A DNA stretch of 6,277 bases from Deltaproteobacteria bacterium UBA6930 (lineage in GTDB: Bacteria; Myxococcota_A; UBA9160; UBA6930), in contig DKAI01000187.1 in the NCBI GenBank assembly GCA_002450755.1, positions 1 through 6,277 on the forward strand, given 5' to 3'. Positions 1 through 5,372 of the stretch are shown one piece after another. Each line of letters starts with the position of its first letter. Positions within the stretch are counted from its first letter, which is position 1. The position numbers and the translations under genes are program-made. The notes below the pieces were generated by a model. It did no database searches. It worked only from the letters and a program-made list of their open reading frames with translations, and was not told where the DNA came from.

Positions 1-1922
1 CCATGTACGTCAGGAGTCCAACTCACCTGTGGATTCGTCCATACGGCCTGCGCCTCCAAGGTCGGCTCCTTTTCGTCGGGAAGGACAACATAGGGCCCCG
101 GGAAGAAATAGACGGCCTTAGCTATTTCGGGGATACTCAAAGTTTTTTCGGGTGCGCCAATAACGGTCGCAAATCCGTCTGCAATTTCCACAGCGGTAAC
201 GTCAGTCTCAAGAAGATTCGCAGCAGCCTTAAGAAGCTTCTTGCGAACCATAAGAGCAGCATCATGTATGGCCGAGAGACCATAAGTTGCGCCTCGACTC
301 GAAAAAGACCCCAGTCCGTAAGGAACGGAATCCGTATTCCCACTAACAATTCGAACGGATTCGGGGATCACACCTAAAAGGTCAGCTGTAACCTGAGCAG
401 CTGCAGTTTCTATTCCTTGCCCAATATGCATCATGCCAGTTAAAACGGTGACATCACCCGAAGGGCTTAGTCTTACAGTGGCCGATTCGTAACCCGTGAA
501 TAGAGAATTTGGAATCGTCGCCGCTGAGGGTTCCAAAACGCTGATAACGGAATACCCAAAATATTTTCCATCGACCAAACCAGCCTTCTGCCTTGCTTTC
601 AATGCCGGGAGATCCATCGCTTTTTCAACCTTAGCCAGACAAGATAAAAAGCTTCCACTTTCGATCAAAGGCCCTGTTGCCATCTCATATGGATAGTTGT
701 CTACTAAATTTCTTCGACGTAACTCAAGCGGGTCGATCCCAAGCGACTTTGCGCCTTCATCCATTAGGAATTCCATTGCGAGATTCGCTACATCTTTACC
801 AAAGCCACGATAGGCACCGTAAGGAGCTTTGTTCGTAACTACAATTTCCACCTTCGTGCTATAACGCTGAACTTTATAGGGGCCCGGTCCGTAGGTACCA
901 GCTACAAGCAACGCTCCCGCTCCTCCCGCTCGAACCGCACCGTCACACCCCACATCTCCGATAAGATGATCTCGGACGGCAAGAAGTTCTCCATCTGAAG
1001 AAAACGCTCCTTCAATCCTATGCTCAAAGTCCCGGGATGCTGGTGCTGAAGTTAACCACTCGTCCCGTCTCTCCACCCACTTCACTGCCTTACCTGACAT
1101 TATCGACAAAAGGATCGGAATCGGCTCTACATCCAACTGAAGCTTGTTTCCAAATCCTCCACCGACGTCTTCCGCGAGGATATGAATATTGTTTTCGGAC
1201 AAACCAAAAATCCAGGACAAAACAGTACGTGCTTGATGAGGAATCTGAGTGGAAACCCTAACAGTAAGTTCTTCTCTCACTGGATCGAACCGAGAAACCA
1301 GAGCTCGCATTTCCATGGGAACTGCGCTGTAACGGTGCGCTGCTACATCTCTGCTTACAACGTGTTCAGCATTTTCGAAAGCCTCATCCACCGAGCCAAA
1401 GGAAAACTCCCAAAGGCATTGTCTATTGTCGGGCCAATCCGGATAAACCAGTGGTGAACCCGGTTCAATGGCTTTTCGTCGATCCAAAATAGGTTCCAAA
1501 ATTTCATATGAAACCGAGATCGCATTCGCAGCATCTTGAGCTAAATACGGGTCCGAAGCCGCAACAGCCGCAACTGGTTCCCCTACGTAGTGAACAATTT
1601 CCGTGGCGAGAGAATAAGTCTCGGGCAAACGCATATCTACGAGATCAACGGATGGCGGAAGCGGTTGCCAAAGATCCAGAGAAGATTGCCCCGTTACAAC
1701 AACTTCGACTCCAGGCATCGCCTCTGCAATAGTCGTGTCAATATTAACGATTCGCGCATGTGCATGAGGGCTGTGCAGAATCGCCGCATGCAACTGTCCG
1801 GGAACGTTTTCATCTGCCGCGAACCTTCCCGCACCCCGAAGGAGCCTTTCATCTTCTCTACGAGAAATAGAACGTCCAACCCACGGCGACTTGGGCGACG
1901 GCTGTTCTTCTTGGTCAGCCAC
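1..1922 (-). CDS. Molybdenum hydroxylase large (molybdopterin-binding) subunit, xanthine/CO dehydrogenase family, C-terminus cut by window edge
   Basis: This is the catalytic subunit that binds the molybdopterin cofactor and hydroxylates the substrate with water-derived oxygen, passing electrons to the 2Fe-2S subunit. An uninterrupted frame of 640 codons runs from a GTG at 1922 off the left edge. Seen in the translation: an N-terminal aldehyde-oxidase a/b-hammerhead region with RLLRGAGRF (27-34 area) and HSPHAHARI (50-58), YVGEPVAAV (112-120), PMEMR (202-206), STQ (224-226, Q226 probably matching the Mo-contacting Gln of CoxL), GGGFGNK (254-260), the active-site loop AYRGFGK (370-376), HIGQGIET (499-506) and SSRGATYG (541-548), the last two typical of cofactor-binding segments. 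Family members are about 760-800 residues, so roughly the last 130-160 are missing, including the region with the catalytic Glu. The GTG start is the only one after an in-frame TAA inside the upstream gene, has GGAG at 1933-1936, and overlaps the small-subunit stop by 8 bases. The loop lacks the Cys of true CO dehydrogenase, so coxL would be a misleading name. The family is certain; the substrate is unknown. Confidence 0.94.
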   Translation of the reverse strand, partial: MADQEEQPSPKSPWVGRSISRREDERLLRGAGRFAADENVPGQLHAAILHSPHAHARIVNIDTTIAEAMPGVEVVVTGQSSLDLWQPLPPSVDLVDMRLPETYSLATEIVHYVGEPVAAVAASDPYLAQDAANAISVSYEILEPILDRRKAIEPGSPLVYPDWPDNRQCLWEFSFGSVDEAFENAEHVVSRDVAAHRYSAVPMEMRALVSRFDPVREELTVRVSTQIPHQARTVLSWIFGLSENNIHILAEDVGGGFGNKLQLDVEPIPILLSIMSGKAVKWVERRDEWLTSAPASRDFEHRIEGAFSSDGELLAVRDHLIGDVGCDGAVRAGGAGALLVAGTYGPGPYKVQRYSTKVEIVVTNKAPYGAYRGFGKDVANLAMEFLMDEGAKSLGIDPLELRRRNLVDNYPYEMATGPLIESGSFLSCLAKVEKAMDLPALKARQKAGLVDGKYFGYSVISVLEPSAATIPNSLFTGYESATVRLSPSGDVTVLTGMMHIGQGIETAAAQVTADLLGVIPESVRIVSGNTDSVPYGLGSFSSRGATYGLSAIHDAALMVRKKLLKAAANLLETDVTAVEIADGFATVIGAPEKTLSIPEIAKAVYFFPGPYVVLPDEKEPTLEAQAVWTNPQVSWTPDVH

Positions 1923-2397
1923 TTTGAAGCCGCTCCGCTGCTTTCTTTACTGCCTTTAAAATATTTTGATAGCCCGTGCAGCGACAAAGGTTTCCGACCA
2001 TTGCAGCGCGAATTTCCTGGTCCGTAGGGTTGGGATTGTTTTTTAAAAGCGCGCGGGCGCTTACCACCATTCCAGGAGTACAAAAACCACACTGAAGGGC
2101 AAACTCTTCACCAAAGGCCTGTTGCACCACATCAAGTTCTTTGACCGACCCCGTCCCTTCGAGTGTCTCGACGTCCTTCCCTTCGGCCTGAACAGCCAAG
2201 ACCAGGCAACTCTTAACCGATTCTCCATTGAGAAAAATAGTACACGCGCCGCAAATCCCCTCGTCACATCCGATGTGCACACTAGTCGTACCGCATTCAT
2301 CACGAAGCACATCGACAAGTAGAGTTCTTGGCGAAACCTTGCACTTACGGTCTCCACCATTTAGTCGGAACTGCACATCTAGAGTTTCCTGGGTCAA
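1915..2397 (-). CDS. Molybdenum hydroxylase small subunit with two 2Fe-2S clusters (CoxS/XdhC-type iron-sulfur subunit)
   Basis: This 160-residue subunit carries the two 2Fe-2S clusters that relay electrons from the molybdenum site to FAD in the heterotrimer. The N-terminal ferredoxin-like domain shows GCDEGICGAC, with Cys44, Cys49 and Cys52, plus Cys64 in the following NGESVKSC. The C-terminal helical domain shows CGFCTPGM (Cys103, Cys106) and NLCRCTGY (Cys138, Cys140). All eight cluster ligands are present, and the length is normal for the family (about 150-165). The start is TTG at 2397-2395. An in-frame TGA lies five codons upstream (2412-2410) and the next in-frame Met is residue 110, so no ATG is available. 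TTG shares bases with the TGA stop of the medium subunit (TTGA, 4-base overlap), which suggests translational coupling; the purine-rich GAAGAAG before it is only a weak ribosome site. The large-subunit gene starts inside its last codons. Confidence 0.96.
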   Translation of the reverse strand: MTQETLDVQFRLNGGDRKCKVSPRTLLVDVLRDECGTTSVHIGCDEGICGACTIFLNGESVKSCLVLAVQAEGKDVETLEGTGSVKELDVVQQAFGEEFALQCGFCTPGMVVSARALLKNNPNPTDQEIRAAMVGNLCRCTGYQNILKAVKKAAERLQSG

Positions 2398-3203
2398 TTC
2401 AGAACTTCTTCAAGGGCTCTTCGCAAGAGAACACGGCCCACCTTAATCCGATATTTTGCGCCAGCTTGCAAATCCTCCAACGGTTCGAACGCTTCCCCGT
2501 CAAAGGCTTCCAAGGCAGGACCGATACCGTCCACAAGAGCTTCTTCAACGCGAATCAGTCTCAACGGACAACTGTTCAGTCCGCCAACTCCCACCCCAAT
2601 ACTGTTTCCGGACGATACGGATACATTGACTAAAGGAACACCATTCAATTGCGGGGAAAGCTCCCGGTAAGAACCCTTCTGCCCCTCCACAACGTCGAAC
2701 TCCACAGCCAAGAGAATTTCTCCTGCGACTAAAGCGTTTTCTCTGAAACCTTGAAACAGGTTTTCTATTGGTACCTCTCGAGATGATTCGGATGAACCGA
2801 CAACCGCCGTTGCATTAAGAGAGATTAAAACCGGTGGCAAGTTGGCTCGAGGATCGGCAAAACAAACGTTTCCTCCGATACTCCCGCGATTTCTGATTTG
2901 AACATCGCCAATAAGACTTGCTGCCTCGCATAGCCATGGAACTTTTTCTTTGAGAAGTTCACTTCTGATCAAATCGCAGTGTCGCGTAAGAGCGCCTATC
3001 CGAATCCTTTCCGATTTAATCGAAATACCCCGGAGGTCTCTAAGCTCACCGATATCGACAAGCAGTTCGGGTGTCATTTGTCGCGATTTCATTGCTGCTA
3101 TCAGGCTTTGACCTCCCGCAAGGGGAATCGCGCCTCTTGCGCATGCCTGGGAGGCATCGATCAAATTGGAAGCTAACTGGTATCCAAATGAAGCTGGACG
3201 CAT
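2394..3203 (-). CDS. Molybdenum hydroxylase medium subunit, FAD-binding (CoxM-type)
   Basis: This 269-residue flavoprotein subunit takes electrons from the iron-sulfur subunit onto FAD and hands them to an acceptor. It opens with MRPASFGY, the usual start of the family. It shows the two FAD pyrophosphate-binding segments: PLAGGQSL (27-34, the AGGQS motif) and IRNRGSIGGN (103-112, the TIGG-type motif, here SIGG). ADPRANLPP (116-124) follows, matching the ADPxAxLP segment of relatives. The C-terminal CO dehydrogenase flavoprotein domain covers about residues 170-269. The total is slightly shorter than the usual 280-290. The ATG at 3203 is preceded by a good ribosome site (GGGAGAGG, 3215-3208). 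It is the first gene of the operon; its promoter should lie in the 57-base divergent spacer or inside the start of the opposite gene. Its stop overlaps the start of the 2Fe-2S gene. Confidence 0.95.
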   Translation of the reverse strand: MRPASFGYQLASNLIDASQACARGAIPLAGGQSLIAAMKSRQMTPELLVDIGELRDLRGISIKSERIRIGALTRHCDLIRSELLKEKVPWLCEAASLIGDVQIRNRGSIGGNVCFADPRANLPPVLISLNATAVVGSSESSREVPIENLFQGFRENALVAGEILLAVEFDVVEGQKGSYRELSPQLNGVPLVNVSVSSGNSIGVGVGGLNSCPLRLIRVEEALVDGIGPALEAFDGEAFEPLEDLQAGAKYRIKVGRVLLRRALEEVLN

Positions 3204-3217
3204 AGCACCTCTCCCTA

Positions 3218-3232
3218 GTTAGCTATACTAAC
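3218..3232. promoter_or_regulatory. Inverted repeat in divergent spacer, possible operator, with a -10-like hexamer
   Basis: The stretch GTTAGCTATACTAAC has perfect 5-base arms (GTTAG / CTAAC) around a 5-base centre. It sits in the only spacer between the molybdenum hydroxylase operon and the NTF2-like gene. On the plus strand it contains TATACT (3224-3229), five of six matches to a sigma70 -10 box, placed about 32 bases before the TTG start; no good -35 is visible upstream. A regulator bound here could control both directions. A 5-base arm can occur by chance, so this is only a candidate. Confidence 0.3.
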
Positions 3233-3248
3233 GTTCCAATACGACACT

Positions 3249-3253
3249 GGAGG
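3249..3253 (+). promoter_or_regulatory. Ribosome binding site GGAGG that fixes a TTG start
   Basis: A perfect GGAGG lies seven bases before the TTG at 3261. The reading frame has no ATG near its beginning, and the conserved part of the protein starts within a few residues of this codon, so the site supports TTG as the true start. Confidence 0.75.
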
Positions 3254-3260
3254 AAAAATC

Positions 3261-3635
3261 TTGGCAGCCCAATTCAAAATTGAAGATTTAAACGCTCTTT
3301 GTGATGCATTCAATCAGCATGACATTGAGAAAGTGCTTTCTTATTTCGCCGAAGACGGCGAGTTCTTGACTCCCGTAGGAGATGAAATTTTCGGCGGTAG
3401 GATTAAGGGGAAGGAAGCTCTCAAAGAAGCGTTTGAACACGTCTTCGCGGACTCTCCCGATATCAAGTGGATTGGCGAGAACCATGTCGTCTCCGACAAC
3501 CAAGCTCTTTCAAGCTGGCGCCGTACGGCGACTTCGGCCACAAACGGCGCTCAAGACTGGATGGGTTGTGACATCTATACCTTTAAAGACGGTCTCGTAA
3601 TCCGAAAGGACTGCTACTTCAAGACGCGCACATAG
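3261..3635 (+). CDS. NTF2-like / SnoaL-like domain protein (ketosteroid isomerase fold)
   Basis: This 124-residue protein has the sequence pattern of the NTF2/SnoaL superfamily: an N-terminal helix pair (IEDLNALCDAFNQHDIEKVL, 7-26), the strand region YFAEDGEFLTP (28-38), GRIKGKEALKEAF (47-59), then alternating strands with SSWRRTAT (84-91) and a C-terminal MGCDIYTFKDGLVIRKD (101-117). Members form a cone-shaped pocket; some are isomerases, cyclases or hydrolases and many have no known activity. No signal peptide or membrane segment is seen, so it is probably cytoplasmic. It starts at TTG behind a strong GGAGG. It is divergent from the molybdenum hydroxylase operon and shares its 57-base spacer, so co-regulation is plausible. 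The fold is well supported; the reaction cannot be named. Confidence 0.87.
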   Translation: MAAQFKIEDLNALCDAFNQHDIEKVLSYFAEDGEFLTPVGDEIFGGRIKGKEALKEAFEHVFADSPDIKWIGENHVVSDNQALSSWRRTATSATNGAQDWMGCDIYTFKDGLVIRKDCYFKTRT

Positions 3636-3687
3636 GAGCAAATTCGCCTCTGAATAGACAAGAGCTCTTAGCCCAACGAGAAACCTA

Positions 3688-3978
3688 TTAAAGGCCTTCG
3701 AATAGTCTAATGTCTCGGTCTGCCCCGCCGTCGAGAGCTCGCAAGGCTTCTTGGTAGAGATCGCTGTCGTAGCCAGCGACCGCGGCCTCGTAGCTTTCGA
3801 ATTCGATGAGAACAGTTCTCTCGGCCAAGCCGTTTTCGCGAGCTTCGACCCGCCCGCCAGCAGCAATCAGCTTACCCCCAGCAGCCTCTAGGGCTGGGCC
3901 GGCCAATTTGGCGTAGGCATCTCTCTTTTCCGGATCCGCCGGTCGTCTGTGTGCACTAAGCATGTAGCCTTTAGGCAT
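3688..3978 (-). CDS. DUF1330 family small protein
   Basis: This 96-residue protein matches the DUF1330 pattern, a dimeric alpha/beta ferredoxin-like fold of unknown function. It has KGYMLSAHRRPADPEKRDAY (3-22) as first strand and helix, a central GGKLIAAGGRVEARE (34-48), RTVLIEFESYEAAVAGYDSD (54-73) with the family's (V/I)xIEFxSxExAxxxYxS motif, and a final strand near RDIRLFEGL (88-96). The ATG at 3978 has AAGGAG at 3985-3990 with a 6-base spacer. It lies 109 bases downstream of the flavin monooxygenase gene on the same strand and could be co-transcribed with it, though the gap is long enough for separate control. It converges with the NTF2-like gene, with 52 bases between stops. No signal peptide is seen. 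Confidence 0.88.
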   Translation of the reverse strand: MPKGYMLSAHRRPADPEKRDAYAKLAGPALEAAGGKLIAAGGRVEARENGLAERTVLIEFESYEAAVAGYDSDLYQEALRALDGGADRDIRLFEGL

Positions 3979-3984
3979 CCCTCA

Positions 3985-3990
3985 CTCCTT
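3985..3990 (-). promoter_or_regulatory. Ribosome binding site of the DUF1330 gene
   Basis: AAGGAG on the minus strand, six bases before the ATG at 3978. The rest of the 109-base gap (3979-4087) shows no clear terminator: one small GC stem (arms GCCT/AGGC, 4034-4048) has no T-run directly after it. Confidence 0.7.
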
Positions 3991-4087
3991 CTATTAAAAG
4001 AAACTAAGAGTCTTCCGTTCTTCACCAGAGTCCGCCTTGCGCGCAGGCTCCGCGAAAGAACATCTTTTAGTAAAAATAATCTCTGGC

Positions 4088-5185
4088 CTAGGCGCTTAAT
4101 GCGAATTCGGCCTCGGCCACCTCCACCTTCTTTAACTCTGGGAGCACCGAAGAAGCAAAAAGTCGCATATTCCGCTCAGCCTCAGCGTAAGGCATTCCCG
4201 AGTAGCTAAGGATGGCCATGTAACCGTTCATGTCCGTCAGGTTGTGGAAATGCATGATCCTTTCAAAGCATTGCTCAGGCGTGCCGAAACAGGCGAGATC
4301 AACTAGAAAATCGATGACCTTATCCTTCCCAAGCTCCTGAATTTTCTCTTGAAATCCTTTTCCGTAAAACTCATAGCCCTTTGTCTTGGACAGATGCACA
4401 TCGTCAAATTCGTAATGCTTGATCACAGATTCGTAATACTCCTTGATGTACTTGCGTCCCAACTCTTCGGCTCGGTCGGCGCTCTCGTCTACGAAAGTCC
4501 AGCCCCCCACCAAGGGCTTAGGAGCATCTTCGCCATGCTCCTTCCGGTAGGCGGCGTTGTACAGGAGGATGTCATTCTTCACTACGCTCCAGGGCTTCTG
4601 CGGCACCACGAGAATTCCAGCGTGATTTTTAACCATCAAAGGCATGGTCTCGTTGGAAACCGCCGCCCCATAAGTTCTGCCGCGGAAACTCTTTAACGGC
4701 CGAGGTCGAATGTCCCTCTTGGGCTGTTTCACAAAATCCCCATCGCATTCGAGATAACCCTGCTCCAGTCCATCGAGGACCATCTTCGTGTATTCCTCAA
4801 ACCTCTCACGGCTCGTATTCATATCTAGGCGAAATCCCTCGTACTCCACCCGACCGACGCCACGGCCAATTCCGAGAATCATTCGACCGCCGGAAACGTG
4901 ATCGAGCATCGAAATCTGCTCAGCAACGCGGATCGGATCATGCCATGGAAGCACGATGACCATACTGCCCAACTGCGCTTTGCGGGTACGGCCGGCCATG
5001 TAAGTGAGAAATTGGATCACGTCTGGACACATCGTATAGTCGGTGAAATGGTGTTCCACGCCCCAAATCGACTCAAAACCCAGAGGCTCCGCTAACTCTG
5101 CCAAACGCACTTCGTTTTGGTAAACCTCGGTATCCGAAAGCTGGTCACCTGGGTTTTGAAAAATTGCTGAGTATCCTACGTGCAC
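4088..5185 (-). CDS. LLM-class flavin-dependent oxidoreductase (luciferase-like monooxygenase)
   Basis: This is a TIM-barrel flavin monooxygenase of the bacterial luciferase superfamily, which uses reduced flavin supplied by a partner reductase to oxidise an organic substrate with O2. With the GTG start it has 365 residues, normal for the family. It begins with the barrel strand VHVGYSAIFQ (1-10), then LAEPLGFESIWGVEHHFTDY (31-50) with the EHHF motif, VLPWHDPIRVAEQ (78-90), MLDHVSGGRMILGIGRG (93-109), and a C-terminal CFGTPEQCFERI (299-310), the usual GTPEQ helix start. The frame remains open to an ATG at 5239, which would add 18 residues (MDRAPNF...) not expected before the first barrel strand. 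GTG is preferred because AAAGGGG lies six bases before it. The DUF1330 gene follows downstream on the same strand, and a divergent amidohydrolase lies upstream. Flavin type (FMN or F420) and substrate are not evident. Confidence 0.92.
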   Translation of the reverse strand: MHVGYSAIFQNPGDQLSDTEVYQNEVRLAELAEPLGFESIWGVEHHFTDYTMCPDVIQFLTYMAGRTRKAQLGSMVIVLPWHDPIRVAEQISMLDHVSGGRMILGIGRGVGRVEYEGFRLDMNTSRERFEEYTKMVLDGLEQGYLECDGDFVKQPKRDIRPRPLKSFRGRTYGAAVSNETMPLMVKNHAGILVVPQKPWSVVKNDILLYNAAYRKEHGEDAPKPLVGGWTFVDESADRAEELGRKYIKEYYESVIKHYEFDDVHLSKTKGYEFYGKGFQEKIQELGKDKVIDFLVDLACFGTPEQCFERIMHFHNLTDMNGYMAILSYSGMPYAEAERNMRLFASSVLPELKKVEVAEAEFALSA

Positions 5186-5191
5186 GTTTAT

Positions 5192-5198
5192 CCCCTTT
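5192..5198 (-). promoter_or_regulatory. Ribosome binding site supporting the GTG start of the flavin monooxygenase
   Basis: AAAGGGG on the minus strand sits six bases before the GTG at 5185. The competing ATG at 5239 has only an AGGA about 13 bases away, which is too far for efficient initiation. Confidence 0.55.
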
Positions 5199-5258
5199 AA
5201 TGAAAGCGCTCCAATCCGGAAGTTAGGCGCCCGATCCATCGTGGACCATACGTCCTAG

Positions 5259-5286
5259 ATTGTACTCGACCCCTTGGGGATTTCAC
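5259..5286 (-). promoter_or_regulatory. Candidate sigma70-type promoter for the flavin monooxygenase gene
   Basis: On the minus strand, TACAAT (5264-5259, five of six matches to TATAAT) lies 16 bases after GTGAAA (5286-5281, four of six matches to TTGACA). Transcription would begin near 5252, giving a leader of about 67 bases to the preferred GTG, or about 13 to the upstream ATG. The call comes from matching by eye. Confidence 0.33.
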
Positions 5287-5358
5287 CCGCCACCGCCCCT
5301 TAGTTCTCAAATTGTCACCGCTAAGTTTAAAAACCGCCTATGTTTCCTTTCAGATTTT

Positions 5359-5364
5359 AAGGAG
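5359..5364 (+). promoter_or_regulatory. Ribosome binding site of the amidohydrolase gene
   Basis: AAGGAG lies eight bases before the ATG at 5373. Upstream, TTGTCA (5312-5317) resembles a -35 box, but no -10 box is found at a suitable distance, so I do not call a promoter for this gene. Confidence 0.75.
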
Positions 5365-5372
5365 TTTTAGTT

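Noticed and set aside
3..377. Plus-strand open frame of 124 codons at the left edge
   Set aside because: It lies antisense to the large-subunit gene, whose minus-strand translation is full of family motifs; the plus-strand peptide resembles nothing.
1..1922. Calling the large subunit CoxL of a true aerobic CO dehydrogenase
   Set aside because: The gene order fits, but the active-site loop lacks the copper-binding Cys of AYxCSFR.
1590..2092. Overlapping open frames on both strands (plus 1590-2027, minus 1694-2092)
   Set aside because: Both are shadows of the small and large subunit genes, rich in Arg and Ser with no recognisable domain.
3660..3669. Perfect palindrome AAGAGCTCTT between the convergent stops, considered as a terminator
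   Set aside because: It has no loop and no following T-run on either strand; the 52-base junction shows no convincing terminator.
3510..3866. Minus-strand frame of 118 codons across the convergent junction
   Set aside because: It covers parts of two well-supported genes (NTF2-like and DUF1330) in other frames and has no ribosome site or family resemblance.
4034..4048. GC-rich hairpin (GCCT/AGGC arms) between the monooxygenase and DUF1330 genes, considered as a terminator
   Set aside because: The stem is only four base pairs and the nearest T-rich stretch is too far downstream.
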